A stretch of DNA of 64,000 bases from Roseovarius sp. Pro17 (GCF_035599575.1 NZ_CP141179.1:682001-746000); one strand, 5' to 3'. Numbered from the stretch's first letter, positions 35,933 through 46,251 are shown. Notes: generated from the sequence alone by a model not told the origin. Numbers and translations: made by a program.

Positions 35933-37225
35933 TCAGACCAGTTTACCTTCGGCGCTCAGCACCGATTTGCCGCCCAGATAGGGGTGCAGTACTTCGGGCA
36001 GGCGCACAGCGCCATCAGCCTGCTGACCGTTTTCCAGCACGCCGATCAGGCAACGCCCGACCGCCAGTCCTGAGCCGTTCAGCGTGTGCACGAATTGCGG
36101 CTTGCCGCCATCTGCGGGTTTGAAGCGCGCATTCATGCGCCGCGCCTGAAAGTCGCCGCAAACCGAGACCGAGCTGATCTCGCGATAGGTATCTTGCCCC
36201 GGCAGCCAGACCTCGATGTCATGTGTGCGCCGCGCGCCGAACCCCATGTCGCCGGTGCAAAGCACGATGGTTCGGTAGGGCAGGCCCAGCTTTTCCAGTA
36301 CGCCCTCGGCGCAGGTGGTCATACGGTCCAGCTCATCCCGGCTGTGATCGGGATGCGTGATGCTGACCATCTCGACCTTTTCGAACTGGTGCTGGCGCAG
36401 CATGCCGGACGTGTCGCGGCCCGCACTGCCCGCCTCAGAGCGGAAGCATTGTGTATGTGCCACATGGCGATGGGGCAAGCTGGCTTCGTCAACCACCTCG
36501 CCATTGACGAGGTTGGTCAGTGGCACTTCGGCGGTCGGGACCAGCCACCAGCCATCGGTGGTCTTGTAGCTGTCTTCGCCGAATTTAGGCAGCTGGCCGG
36601 TGCCATACATCATTTCCTCGCGCACCAGAACGGGGGTCCATGTCTCGGTCAGGCCGTTCTCGTCCACATGGGTGTCCAGCATGAACTGCGCCAGCGCGCG
36701 GTGGATGCGGGCCACTGCGCCCGTCAGCACGACAAAGCGCGCGCCGCTCAGCTTGGCCGCCATCTCAAAATCCATGCCGGGGGTAACGCTGGCCAGCTCG
36801 TAGTGTTCTTTCGGCCTGAAGTCGTATGTTGCAGGAGTGCCCCAACGGCGCATTTCGACGTTGTCCGCCTCGTCCGCGCCGTCCGGGACGTCACCCATCG
36901 GCAGGTTTGGCAACTCCAGCAGCATGTCGGTTAGTTTGGCGTCCAGTGCCTTGGCCTCGGTCTGCATGGTGGCGACCTCGGCCTTTTTCTGCCCGACCAG
37001 CGCACGTAAGCGCTCGAATTCGGCGTCGTCGCCACTGGCCTTGGCCGCGCCGACCTCTTTGGAGGCCTTATTCTGCTCGGCCTGCGCCGTCTCGGCTGCG
37101 GCGATCTTGGCGCGGCGGGCCTCGTCCAGCGCGAGAATGTCGGCGGATACGGCGTCGCCGCCCCGGCGCGTCAGCGCGGCGTCAAAGGCGGCGGGATTGT
37201 CGCGGATCGCGCGGATGTCATGCAT
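35933..37225 (-). CDS. serS: Seryl-tRNA synthetase
   Basis: Class II aminoacyl-tRNA synthetase that charges tRNA-Ser and tRNA-Sec. It has 430 residues. The N-terminal antiparallel coiled coil (about 25-105) reaches the long variable arm of tRNA-Ser. The catalytic core has GTAE-like [10 protein letters not shown], motif 2 [21 protein letters not shown], and motif 3 [19 protein letters not shown] tRNA-Ser gene lies 23 kb to the right. Confidence 0.96.
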   Translation of the reverse strand: MHDIRAIRDNPAAFDAALTRRGGDAVSADILALDEARRAKIAAAETAQAEQNKASKEVGAAKASGDDAEFERLRALVGQKKAEVATMQTEAKALDAKLTDMLLELPNLPMGDVPDGADEADNVEMRRWGTPATYDFRPKEHYELASVTPGMDFEMAAKLSGARFVVLTGAVARIHRALAQFMLDTHVDENGLTETWTPVLVREEMMYGTGQLPKFGEDSYKTTDGWWLVPTAEVPLTNLVNGEVVDEASLPHRHVAHTQCFRSEAGSAGRDTSGMLRQHQFEKVEMVSITHPDHSRDELDRMTTCAEGVLEKLGLPYRTIVLCTGDMGFGARRTHDIEVWLPGQDTYREISSVSVCGDFQARRMNARFKPADGGKPQFVHTLNGSGLAVGRCLIGVLENGQQADGAVRLPEVLHPYLGGKSVLSAEGKLV

Positions 37226-37312
37226 GGCTAAGGGTCCTCATGGCGCAAATGAATCGGTGTTCCGCAGCGTTATGCACCAGATTTTTCGTGGGGTGTAGGG
37301 TTGCTGCGCGTC

Positions 37313-38533
37313 TCAGCCCTGGGGTGCGGCCTGAACCGGCCCACGCTCGGACCAAGTAAAGATCGCCAGCGCGCCGATCCCGACGCCGCCAAAGCCCAGC
37401 ACCATAGGGATTACCGTGCCGTCGAAACTATGCCCGATATAGTAGGATATTGGCAGCGCGATAAAGTTTGACGCCGACCCGATCAGTGCGGCGCCGAGGC
37501 CCGCCATATGGCCCAAAGGCTCCATCGCGATAGCGTTGAGATTGCCGAACAGGATGCCGACGCAGAAAAAAGACGCGATCAGCCAGATCAGGAACAATGG
37601 CAGCGCAGGGACGCCGCCCGACGCGAAGGTGGGAATAGCAAAGAGCGCGGCCAGCCCGATCAGCCCGAGCAGTGCGAGGCGTGTTAGCAAGCGCATCCCC
37701 AGCCGCATTACCAGCAGCGAATTGACCACTGCCGCGCCGCCGATCGACAGCGCCGCCATGCCGAAATAGACGGGGAACAATGCGCCCGCGTCATAGACCA
37801 CCTCGTAGACCTGCTGGGCTGTGCTGAGATAGGCCAGAAAGGCGCCAAAGATCAGTCCCAACGCCAGCGTGTTGCCCACGGCGCTACGGCAAACGGCGAT
37901 TTCCTTGAGGCCCTTCCAGATGCTGACGACTGAAAAGGGCCGCCGCTCGTGTTTTTGTAGCGTCTCGGGCTGGCGCAGGGCGAACCATGTGCCAGCGGCA
38001 ATGGCGAGCACGATCAGCACGAGGAATGTCGCGCGCCACCCGCTGAGATAGATCACGACCTGCCCCAGTGCCGGTGCGATGGTCGGCACGAGGATGAATA
38101 CGGCCATGACAAAGGACATGATCCGCGCCATGCTGCGTCCCTCATGGCCGTCGCGCACCAGCGCCAGTGTCACGATGCGCGGGCTGGCGGCACCGAGGCC
38201 TTGCAGGACGCGGCCCGCAATCATGACCTCCCAATTGGTTGCAAGCAGCGACAGCAGGCATCCCAGAATGAACACACCATAACCCAGATAAATGATCGGT
38301 TTGCGCCCGAAGCTGTCCGATAGCGGCCCCGCCAGCGCTTGCCCCACGGCAAAGCCAAGAAACAGCGACGAGACGATCAGCTGTACGTCGTTTGGATCAT
38401 CCATGCCCAGATCGTGGCCAATGGTGGCAAGGCCGGGCAGCATCATGTCGGTCGCCAGCGCAACGATCGAGATCATCATCGCCAGCAGGATCACGAATTC
38501 CGGCAGCGACAGGTTGGCAACAGGCTTGCGCAT
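37313..38533 (-). CDS. Bcr/CflA family MFS drug exporter
   Basis: Proton-coupled exporter of 406 residues with about 12 helices. The signature loop between helices 2 and 3 is GPLSDSFGRKPIIYLGYG, and motif C-like AASPRIVTLALVRDGHEGR is typical of the Bcr/CflA group. It ends with an Ala/Pro-rich tail. Substrates are probably antibiotics or sulfur metabolites, unknown here. It stands as a single gene. Confidence 0.87.
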   Translation of the reverse strand: MRKPVANLSLPEFVILLAMMISIVALATDMMLPGLATIGHDLGMDDPNDVQLIVSSLFLGFAVGQALAGPLSDSFGRKPIIYLGYGVFILGCLLSLLATNWEVMIAGRVLQGLGAASPRIVTLALVRDGHEGRSMARIMSFVMAVFILVPTIAPALGQVVIYLSGWRATFLVLIVLAIAAGTWFALRQPETLQKHERRPFSVVSIWKGLKEIAVCRSAVGNTLALGLIFGAFLAYLSTAQQVYEVVYDAGALFPVYFGMAALSIGGAAVVNSLLVMRLGMRLLTRLALLGLIGLAALFAIPTFASGGVPALPLFLIWLIASFFCVGILFGNLNAIAMEPLGHMAGLGAALIGSASNFIALPISYYIGHSFDGTVIPMVLGFGGVGIGALAIFTWSERGPVQAAPQG

Positions 38534-38633
38534 GGTGAGGGCCTTTCGGTGCGTTCGGCACAGCCGGACGTGGGCGGGCCGTTCATGAGGCAGAGCGATC
38601 CGCCACGGAGGCCGCCTTACGCCCGGCTGCGGC

Positions 38634-40322
38634 TCAGGTCCAGCGTAATTCGGCTGGCCGGATCTCGAACCCGATGTGATGCCCGCCGCCCGCCAGATCG
38701 GCGCGCGTGTGGTTGGTCAGCGTGCGCCAGTATGGTTGCACCGTTACGGCATCCTCGCGCACCAGCGCCTCTAGCCGGGCCACGATGGCACGCCGCGCCT
38801 CGATGTCCAGCGTTGCGAGCGCCTGTTCCAAAAGGGCATCGAACTCGGGGTTCGCCCAGCCGAATTCGTTCCACGGCTCGCCCGAACGGTAGGCCAGCGC
38901 ATAGGTCTGAACCGCCAGCGGGCGATGACCCCAATCCGTCGTGCTGAAGGGGAACGAGGTCCAATCTGCCCAATAAAGCGGGCCGGGCAGGATCTTGCGA
39001 CGCACCTTGATGCCCGCGTCCAGCAGCAGCGCCTCGGCGGCGTCTGCAGTGTTGCGGCGCCAGCCGTCGTCGATGGAAATCAACTCGTGTTCGAAATCCT
39101 CCATCCCCGCCTCCTGCATCAGTGCGCGCGCGGCGGCAGGGTCGAATTCTGGCGGCGGCATGGCCACGTAGGTCGGATGCAGGGGCGAGACGTGATGGTT
39201 TTCCGCCACCTCACCGCGATTCGCGTGCCCCAGCTCCATCAGTACTTCGTTGCTCATTGCCAGCGCCAATGCACGGCGCACACGCACGTCGGCATAAGGG
39301 CGGATGCCGTCCACCTTGGCCTGTTGGTTGGGGCGAATGACGATGGTGGCCGCAGTGCGAATATCATGCGTACGCCAGCCCTCCATCTCGTCAAAGACGT
39401 CGATATAGGTGCCCTCGATGGAATGGGTCATGTCGATCAGGCCTGCCTTGGCGGCGGCAAGGGCCGCGAGGGGATCGGTGCCAGTATCGACGAACTCGAT
39501 CCGCTCCATCCAGGCACCATTCCCGGCATTCCACCACTTATGCGCGTCGTTGCGCACCAGAACGGCACGCTCGCCAGGCTCCAGCACCTCCGGCAGGTAG
39601 GGGCCGGTGCCGACGGGGTTGTCCAGCATTTCATCCGCGTCAAAGCCCTGGGGAACGATGGCCGCCGGGTAATCCGCCATGCCCGCGATCAGCGAAATAT
39701 CGGCGCGCGGCAGATGCAGTTCGACCGTATGCACGTCGGGCTGCGTGATCGCGCCCTCGATGGCGCGGCCGGTTTCGGGGTCTACCAGCACAGCAAAGCG
39801 GCCCGCCATGGAATTGCCGGGCGCGCCGCGCTCGCACCAGCGCGCGATGTTGTGCGCCACATCGTCAGCGGTAAAGGGCGTGCCGTCGTTCCACTCCACG
39901 CCCTTGCGCACATTCAGAGTGTAACGCGTGGCGTCGTCCGAGATATGCCAATCCTCCAACAGTTGGGGCCGAAAGGTGCCGTCGTTTTCATACGTGACGA
40001 GGTATTCCAGCCAGCCGCGCGTGAAATTTGCGACTTGGAACCAATCGGCTCTGCGTGGATCGCCCACGCTGCGCACCAGCATCTGGATGCGCACCGGGGC
40101 AATTTCTGTGCCGGGTGGGAAGGGGCCCTCTTGTGCTTGTGCAGGCGACGGCAGGCCCAGCATGGCATACGCGGTGGTCGCGCTGGCGCCAAATGCACTG
40201 GCCAGCGCGAGGAATTCGCGCCGGTCCTCGCGGTCCGGGCCGCCGGTGTCATACCTCAGCCGTGCAGCCTGGTCGCGCAGCCATCGGGGCAGGGGGCGGC
40301 TGGATCGGGTGCTGCGGCTCAT
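38634..40322 (-). CDS. Family 5 ABC solute-binding protein with Tat signal
   Basis: Periplasmic binding protein of 562 residues, SBP_bac_5 family (peptide, nickel or opine uptake). The Tat signal is DRREFLALASAFGASATT followed by a hydrophobic run to PAQA, near residues 33-65. Family marks are NVRKGVEWNDGTPFTADDV and the later RRALALAMSNEVLME. No permease or ATPase gene is next to it, so it is an orphan binding protein in this window. Confidence 0.88.
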   Translation of the reverse strand: MSRSTRSSRPLPRWLRDQAARLRYDTGGPDREDRREFLALASAFGASATTAYAMLGLPSPAQAQEGPFPPGTEIAPVRIQMLVRSVGDPRRADWFQVANFTRGWLEYLVTYENDGTFRPQLLEDWHISDDATRYTLNVRKGVEWNDGTPFTADDVAHNIARWCERGAPGNSMAGRFAVLVDPETGRAIEGAITQPDVHTVELHLPRADISLIAGMADYPAAIVPQGFDADEMLDNPVGTGPYLPEVLEPGERAVLVRNDAHKWWNAGNGAWMERIEFVDTGTDPLAALAAAKAGLIDMTHSIEGTYIDVFDEMEGWRTHDIRTAATIVIRPNQQAKVDGIRPYADVRVRRALALAMSNEVLMELGHANRGEVAENHHVSPLHPTYVAMPPPEFDPAAARALMQEAGMEDFEHELISIDDGWRRNTADAAEALLLDAGIKVRRKILPGPLYWADWTSFPFSTTDWGHRPLAVQTYALAYRSGEPWNEFGWANPEFDALLEQALATLDIEARRAIVARLEALVREDAVTVQPYWRTLTNHTRADLAGGGHHIGFEIRPAELRWT

Positions 40323-40416
40323 TCTGAGGTCTCCGGCGGATCAGCGCCGGGATTCGGCGGTCCGGCCCCGTCATTTGTCCTGCAATGCGGCGCAGAAGGC
40401 AAATGGCGCGCCGCGC

Positions 40417-41103
40417 TCAGGTCGCGCTGCCCTCTGGCGGATTGGGCGGGGCCGGTGCGCTGAACGGCGCGGGCCCCAGCCCCTCTGCGGCGGCAGCGCG
40501 CAGGGCGGCTGGACGCGCCTCGATGGCGCGGCAGAGCTGCATCAGCGCGGGAAAACGTGCAGGGTCAAACCAGTCCGTATCGCCGCTGGGGTAGAGCGCG
40601 CACCAGCGCAGCAGCGGCGGGAGGTATAGATCAATGCAGGACGGCGCATCGCCACCAAAGAACGGCCCCTCGACAGCGGCCTCGACGCGCGCCAGATGCT
40701 GCACCATTTCTGCGCACATATGGGCACGCAGGTCGGCGCCGTGGCCGGGGCAGTATTTTTCGGGGTAAAATATCATGCGCGCCGTAGGTTGTAGCGTGTT
40801 CGATATAAAAAAGAGCCATTTCAAATAATCGCCGCGCCGTGGATCATCGGGTAGCGGAGCCAACCTGCCCGGCGCGCGCCCCTCAAGCCATGTCAGGATT
40901 GCACCCGTCTCAAAAATAGCACCGTCCGGAGTCTCTAGCGCGGGGATCAGGCCGTGAGGGTTGATCGCGCGATACTCCGCGCCCTCCTGTGCGCGGATCG
41001 CGCGGTCGACCAGTTGCGTTTCATACGGCAGATCCAGTTCTTCGAGCGCGAGGCGCACGATCAGCGAGGCGTTGTCGGGGGCGTAATGCAGCGTGAGTGT
41101 CAT
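40417..41103 (-). CDS. Glutathione S-transferase family protein
   Basis: Thioredoxin-fold/GST protein of 228 residues started at ATG 41103 (MTLTLHYAPDNASLIVRLAL). The N-terminal fold has NPHGLIPALETPDG with the cis-Pro and FETGAILTWLEGR with the Glu/Thr pair that binds the gamma-glutamyl group. Ser13 may stand for the catalytic Ser/Cys of bacterial GSTs. The C-terminal helical domain is complete, followed by a Pro-rich tail. The substrate is unknown. Confidence 0.85.
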   Translation of the reverse strand: MTLTLHYAPDNASLIVRLALEELDLPYETQLVDRAIRAQEGAEYRAINPHGLIPALETPDGAIFETGAILTWLEGRAPGRLAPLPDDPRRGDYLKWLFFISNTLQPTARMIFYPEKYCPGHGADLRAHMCAEMVQHLARVEAAVEGPFFGGDAPSCIDLYLPPLLRWCALYPSGDTDWFDPARFPALMQLCRAIEARPAALRAAAAEGLGPAPFSAPAPPNPPEGSAT

Positions 41104-41280
41104 ATGCTTAACGATACGCACTGCCAGCGATAGGGCGTGCGTGATAGCGACACGATGGGGCGTGATTGCGCCCACCGGCTCGCGCGGTGGTGCACGCCGC
41201 CGGGCTGCCACCTCATTGCCTCTCGCACCTCATCTGCAAAGTCCCTATAAGCGATGCACAAACGCGGGGGAGTCGCTGCC

Positions 41281-42069
41281 ATGACAGGACAATTGTCGCC
41301 CATCGACAAGGCCAAATTCGTTGCTGCCAAGAAGGCGGTCGACTATGTCGAGGACGGGATGCGTGTCGGCCTTGGGACAGGCTCGACTGCCGCATGGATG
41401 GTGCGCTGTCTGGGCGAACTGGTGCGTCAGGACGGGCTGAAGATCCGCGGCGTGCCGACCTCGACCCGCACGGCCGAGCTGGCCCGCGAAGTCGGCATTG
41501 AGGTCATCAGCCTCGATGAGGCGAAATGGCTGGACCTGACCATCGACGGCGCGGATGAATTCGACGCTGAGTTGAATCTGATCAAGGGCGGCGGTGGCGC
41601 GCTGCTGCAAGAGAAAATCGTCGCAACCGCCAGTGACCAGATGATCGTAATCGCGGATGCGGCCAAGGAGGTCGGCCATCTGGGCGCGTTCCCCCTGCCA
41701 GTCGAGGTGATCCAGTTTGGTTGGCAGACGACACGCGCGCTGATTGAGGAAATGCTGATTTCGGTCGACGTGCTGGGCCGCGATGTGACGCTACGCATGA
41801 AGGGCGATAAACCGTTTGTGACCGATGAGGGCAATCATATCCTCGATCTGGATCTGGGCCGGATCGGCAATCCGCGCCAGCTGGCCATGGTGCTGAACCA
41901 GATGCCGGGTGTTGTTGAAAACGGGTTGTTCATCGATATCTGCGATGTGGTCATAATCGGCCATGGCGACGGGCGCGTCGAACTGCGCGACATCAACGAA
42001 GGTACTGTCGAGCAGGATCGCCTCGATTTTGTGGAAACGGACAATCTTTTCAACGATATGAATGATTGA
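41281..42069 (+). CDS. rpiA: Ribose-5-phosphate isomerase A
   Basis: Pentose phosphate enzyme that converts ribose 5-phosphate to ribulose 5-phosphate. It has 262 residues from ATG 41281 (MTGQLSPIDKAKF). Landmarks: GLGTGSTAAWMV (phosphate loop), TIDGADEFDAELNLIKGGGGALLQEK with the catalytic Asp and Lys, and the closing DLGRIGNPRQL. Gor follows 53 bases later on the same strand. Confidence 0.95.
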   Translation: MTGQLSPIDKAKFVAAKKAVDYVEDGMRVGLGTGSTAAWMVRCLGELVRQDGLKIRGVPTSTRTAELAREVGIEVISLDEAKWLDLTIDGADEFDAELNLIKGGGGALLQEKIVATASDQMIVIADAAKEVGHLGAFPLPVEVIQFGWQTTRALIEEMLISVDVLGRDVTLRMKGDKPFVTDEGNHILDLDLGRIGNPRQLAMVLNQMPGVVENGLFIDICDVVIIGHGDGRVELRDINEGTVEQDRLDFVETDNLFNDMND

Positions 42070-42122
42070 TAGACGTGGCTGGCCGCTGGGCAACGACGAC
42101 GATGGCGATGAATGAGGCGTGA

Positions 42123-43478
42123 ATGACGTTCGACTATGATCTTTTTATAATCGGCGGCGGCTCGGGTGGGGTGCGTGCGGCGCGTGTCGCGGCCGAAACC
42201 GGCGCCCGCGTGGCCCTTGCCGAAGAGAGCCGGTATGGCGGCACATGCGTCATTCGTGGCTGCGTGCCGAAAAAGCTGATGGTCTTTGCCAGTGAATTTC
42301 CCGGTGAAATGCAGACGGCAAAGGCCTACGGCTGGACGGTCCACGCTGGCGGCTTTGACTGGCCCGCCTTTCGCACGCAACTGCACGCCGAACTGGACCG
42401 CCTAGAAGGGGTCTATCGCAAGCTGCTGAAAAACAGCGGGGTCGCGACCTATGATGCCCACGCGCGCCTCAGCGATGCGCACACCGTCACGCTGTCGAGT
42501 GGCGAGAGCTTTAGCGCCAAGCATATCCTGATCGCCACCGGTGGCGCGCCCGTGCGTCCTGATCTGCCGGGCGCCGAGCATGGCATCGTGAGCGACGATA
42601 TCTTTCAGTTCGAAACGTTGCCGCGCAGTATTTTGATCATCGGCGGCGGCTATATCGCCTGCGAGTTTGCCTGCATTCTCAATGGCCTCGGCGTAGAGGT
42701 CACGCAATATTATCGCGGTGCGCAGATCTTGCGCGGCTTTGACGACGAGGCACGTGGCCTCGTGTCCGAGGAAATGATCGAAAGTGGGATAGACCTGAAG
42801 TTGGGCACCAACATCCTCAGCATCACGCCCGAGGATGGCGGCTATGTGGTGAAGCCCACCCATGGCGACGAAAAGCAGTTCGACAGCGTTTTCTTTGCCA
42901 CCGGGCGCAAGCCCAATAGCGAAGGTCTAGGGCTGGAGGGTCTGGGCGTCGGCATTGGCCGGGGCGCGCAGATCGAGGTCAGTGAATACTCGCAAACCGC
43001 CGTGCCGTCGATCTATGCCATCGGCGACGTCACCGACCGGGCCAACCTGACGCCGGTAGCGATCCGCGAGGGCATGGCCTTTGTCGAAACGGTGTTCAAG
43101 GGCAATCCCACACCGGTCGACCACCATCTGATCCCGACCGCGATCTTTACCCAGCCTGAAATCGGGACGATCGGCCTGAGCGAAGAGGCCGCCCGTGACA
43201 TTGAACCGATTGAGGTCTATTGCACCTCGTTCAAGCCCATGAAATCAAACTTTGCTGGCAGCGTTGACCGCGTTCTGATGAAGCTGGTGGTCAGTCAGGC
43301 CGATCGCCGCGTCCTGGGGTGTCACATCGTCGCGCCCGGCGCGGGCGAGATGATCCAGATGGCGGGCATCGCGATCAAGATGGGCGCAACAAAAGAAGAT
43401 TTTGACCGCGTTTGCGCCGTGCATCCCACCATTTCCGAAGAACTGGTGACGATGAAAACACCGGTACGCACGACCTGA
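42123..43478 (+). CDS. gor: Glutathione-disulfide reductase
   Basis: Flavoenzyme that regenerates glutathione with NADPH. It has 451 residues. It shows FIIGGGSGGVRAAR, the redox-active disulfide GGTCVIRGCVPKKL, the NADPH-binding GGGYIACEFACILNGLG, and the C-terminal HPTISEELV with the catalytic His-Glu pair. The second motif and Arg positions favour glutathione over lipoamide as substrate. With rpiA, it links to NADPH supply and thiol balance. Confidence 0.94.
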   Translation: MTFDYDLFIIGGGSGGVRAARVAAETGARVALAEESRYGGTCVIRGCVPKKLMVFASEFPGEMQTAKAYGWTVHAGGFDWPAFRTQLHAELDRLEGVYRKLLKNSGVATYDAHARLSDAHTVTLSSGESFSAKHILIATGGAPVRPDLPGAEHGIVSDDIFQFETLPRSILIIGGGYIACEFACILNGLGVEVTQYYRGAQILRGFDDEARGLVSEEMIESGIDLKLGTNILSITPEDGGYVVKPTHGDEKQFDSVFFATGRKPNSEGLGLEGLGVGIGRGAQIEVSEYSQTAVPSIYAIGDVTDRANLTPVAIREGMAFVETVFKGNPTPVDHHLIPTAIFTQPEIGTIGLSEEAARDIEPIEVYCTSFKPMKSNFAGSVDRVLMKLVVSQADRRVLGCHIVAPGAGEMIQMAGIAIKMGATKEDFDRVCAVHPTISEELVTMKTPVRTT

Positions 43479-43590
43479 CGCGATACCAGATGCGCGGCCT
43501 TGGGTTGAATTTCAGGCCGGGGCTATACAGTTTATCAAGGACCGATGCGGTATTGTGCAGAGGTCGGGGAATTTGAAGGGACAAATATTC

Positions 43591-44751
43591 ATGACGGGAC
43601 AGTCGGGCGGCCCATGGGGCGGCGGCGGTAATTCGGGCAATGGCTCGGGCGGGAACGATGGCGGTGGCCAGAACGGTGGCGACCAGAAGGGCGGCCCGCG
43701 CGGCGGACGCCGGCCCGGTAGTGGCCAGATGCCCGAAATCGACGAGCTGATGAAGAAGGGTCAGGACCAATTGCGCGTGCTCATGGGCGGGCGCGGTGGC
43801 GGAGGCGCGAATGGCACGGGCGGCGAAGGCAGCCCCGGTCTGCCGCGCGGCGTGATCGTTCTGGGCATTCTGGCCGCGATCGTGGTCTGGCTTTTCTCTA
43901 GCTTTTATACCGTCAAACCCGAAGAGCGTGCGGTTGAGCTATTCCTCGGCGAATATCACCGTACCACCGGGTCCGGCCTGCACCTCGCGCCCTGGCCCTT
44001 GGTTACCTATGAAAAGGTCGTCGTCACCTCCGAGCGTAACGAGGATATCGGTGTTGGCGTGCGCGGCGGTGAGGCAGGTCTTATGCTGACCGGCGATGAG
44101 AATATCGTCGATATCGACTTTCAGGTTGTGTGGAACATCAATGATCCGGCGATGTATCTGTTCAACCTGCGCGACCCGCAAATGACAATGCGCGCCGTGT
44201 CGGAATCAGCCATGCGCGAGATTATCGCGCAATCGCAGTTGGCCCCGGTCCTGAACCGTGACCGTGGTGTGATCGCGGCGCGTCTGCAGGATCTGATCCA
44301 ACTGACGCTGGACAGCTACGACAGTGGCCTCAACGTGATCCGCGTGAACTTTGACAAGGCGGATCCGCCGCAAGAGGTGATCGACGCCTTCCGCGAAGTG
44401 CAGGCCGCCGAGCAAAAGCGTGACCGCCTGGAAAAAGAGGCCGACGCATATGCCGCCCGCATCCTCGCCGAAGCGCGTGGTCAGGCTGCTCAAACTTTGG
44501 AAGAGGCCGAGGGTTACCGCGCACGCGTCGTCAACGAGGCCGAAGGTGAGGCCAGCCGCTTTAGCGCCGTTCTGGGCGAATATTCCAAGGCCCCCGAGAT
44601 AACGCGCAAGCGTCTCCATCTCGAGGCGATGGAGGATGTGCTGGGCGATATGGACAAGATCATTCTGGATCAGAACCAGTCCGGCGGCGCGCAAGGCGTC
44701 GTACCCTACCTGCCGCTCAATGAGCTGCGCAAGAATTCGGAAGGTCAGTAA
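43591..44751 (+). CDS. hflK: FtsH protease modulator HflK
   Basis: SPFH-domain membrane protein that, with HflC, caps the FtsH protease. It has 386 residues from ATG 43591, with AAGGGA upstream. The N-terminus is Gly-rich and flexible (about 5-85), then a single helix GVIVLGILAAIVVWLFSSF, and the SPFH domain with VKPEERAVELFLGEY and the coiled-coil arm. hflC begins two bases after its stop. Confidence 0.93.
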   Translation: MTGQSGGPWGGGGNSGNGSGGNDGGGQNGGDQKGGPRGGRRPGSGQMPEIDELMKKGQDQLRVLMGGRGGGGANGTGGEGSPGLPRGVIVLGILAAIVVWLFSSFYTVKPEERAVELFLGEYHRTTGSGLHLAPWPLVTYEKVVVTSERNEDIGVGVRGGEAGLMLTGDENIVDIDFQVVWNINDPAMYLFNLRDPQMTMRAVSESAMREIIAQSQLAPVLNRDRGVIAARLQDLIQLTLDSYDSGLNVIRVNFDKADPPQEVIDAFREVQAAEQKRDRLEKEADAYAARILAEARGQAAQTLEEAEGYRARVVNEAEGEASRFSAVLGEYSKAPEITRKRLHLEAMEDVLGDMDKIILDQNQSGGAQGVVPYLPLNELRKNSEGQ

Positions 44752-44753
44752 TC

Positions 44754-45863
44754 ATGCGTAAATCCGCTTACATTCTGCCGGCTATCGTTGTCGTCGTCGT
44801 CGTCGCACTCCTCTCCGTTTTCATCGTGGACGAGCGTGAAAAGGCTCTGGTGCTGCAATTCTCCAAGATCATTGACGTCAAGGAAGAGCCAGGACTGGGA
44901 TTCAAGATCCCGTTTATCCAGAAGGTCGTGCGCTATGACGACCGTATCCTTAGCCGCGACATCGACCCGCTCGAGGTCACGCCACTGGACGATCGGCGCC
45001 TCGTTGTTGACGCCTTCGCGCGTTACCGCATCGTCGATGTGCGCCGTTTCCGTGAGGCGGTGGGCGATGGCGGCATTCCCTTTGCCGAGAACCGCCTCGA
45101 TTCGATTCTGCGGTCGCGAACACGGGAAGTGCTGGGTTCGGTCAGCTCGAACGATATCCTCAGCACGGACCGCGCGGCGCTGATGTTGCGAATTCGCAAC
45201 GCGGCTATCACCGAGGCCAAGGAGCTGGGCATCGAAGTGGTGGACGTGCGCCTGAAACGCACCGACCTACCCACCCAAAACCTTGACGCCACATTCGCGC
45301 GGATGCGGGCCGAGCGTGAACGCGAGGCGGCAGACGAGATCGCGCGCGGTAACGAGGCGGCACAACGCGTGCGTGCGCAGGCCGACCGGACTCAGGTGGA
45401 GCTGGTGTCGGACGCCAAGCGTCAGGCCGAGATCACCCGAGGCGAGGCTGACGCCAAGAGCAACGCGATCTTTAACGAGGCGTTTGGCGCGGATGCGGAA
45501 TTCTTTGAATTCTACCGCTCGCTGGATGCATATCGTGCAGCGCTAAAGGGTAGCAACTCGTCCATCGTCATGTCGCCCAACAGCGATTTCTTCACGTACT
45601 TCAATGACGCCGGTAGCGGATCTGGCGCTGCTGCTGGTGCGCAAGGTGGAGACGCGCAGCCGGCTGCATCTGATGATACCGACGCTGGCGAAACAGAGAC
45701 GGACGCAGAGGGTGCTGACGCATCCGGCGCGTCGACCAGCGGCGTGCTGAACGATGGCGATACAAGCGGTTCGCAGAGCGCAGACACATCCAGCGTGCCA
45801 GAGGAAGACGCTCTGGAAAGCAGTGCCGACGCAGGCGACGGCGGCCAGACGGCGACGCAGTAA
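44754..45863 (+). CDS. hflC: FtsH protease modulator HflC with long acidic tail
   Basis: Partner of HflK, 369 residues. N-terminal helix (AIVVVVVVALLSVFIVDER), then the SPFH domain (EKALVLQFSKI, GLGFKIPFIQ) and the coiled coil to about 265. The last 85 residues (from about 285) are a low-complexity Ser/Asp/Gly/Ala/Glu tail not needed in the E. coli protein of about 334 residues. Its stop overlaps the DUF2065 start by one base. Confidence 0.92.
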   Translation: MRKSAYILPAIVVVVVVALLSVFIVDEREKALVLQFSKIIDVKEEPGLGFKIPFIQKVVRYDDRILSRDIDPLEVTPLDDRRLVVDAFARYRIVDVRRFREAVGDGGIPFAENRLDSILRSRTREVLGSVSSNDILSTDRAALMLRIRNAAITEAKELGIEVVDVRLKRTDLPTQNLDATFARMRAEREREAADEIARGNEAAQRVRAQADRTQVELVSDAKRQAEITRGEADAKSNAIFNEAFGADAEFFEFYRSLDAYRAALKGSNSSIVMSPNSDFFTYFNDAGSGSGAAAGAQGGDAQPAASDDTDAGETETDAEGADASGASTSGVLNDGDTSGSQSADTSSVPEEDALESSADAGDGGQTATQ

Positions 45864-46072
45864 TGCTGGCCACAGTGCTGGCCACCGGCGCGCTGGCGCT
45901 GGGCCTTGTGCTGATCGTCGAGGGGCTGGTCTATGCGCTGGCCCCCGGCATGATCGAGCGGATGCTGGAAGCGCTTCGCAGCCTACCGCCTGAGGCTCGC
46001 CGGGTCTTCGGCCTCGCCGCGATGGCGGCGGGGGTCCTGCTGGTGTGGCTCGCCAAGGGCCTTGGGGCGTGA
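45863..46072 (+). CDS. DUF2065 small membrane protein (YjeT-like)
   Basis: A 69-residue protein with two helices (about 4-26 and 47-66) and a short loop LRSLPPEARR. It matches DUF2065, usually found beside hflC. TAATG overlap with the hflC stop means translational coupling. Function not established. Confidence 0.87.
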   Translation: MLATVLATGALALGLVLIVEGLVYALAPGMIERMLEALRSLPPEARRVFGLAAMAAGVLLVWLAKGLGA

Positions 46073-46251
46073 CGTCGGGGACAAGGTGGGCGTATAACAT
46101 AGATGCGAGGCGCAGCGCCGGGCGCGTCACACTCGCGTGAGAGTTGCTTTCAGAGTTTGCACCTTTCGCGCCGGTCCCTACATTCTGCAGTAACGGTTCG
46201 GACTCATCCCCTATGAACCGCCCGGACAAACCCAAGTTAGGAGAATTGGTT

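Noticed and set aside
38925..40463. A 512-codon open frame on the plus strand
   Set aside because: It lies antisense to the clear Tat-exported solute-binding protein, and its translation has no domain likeness; long antisense frames are expected in GC-rich DNA.
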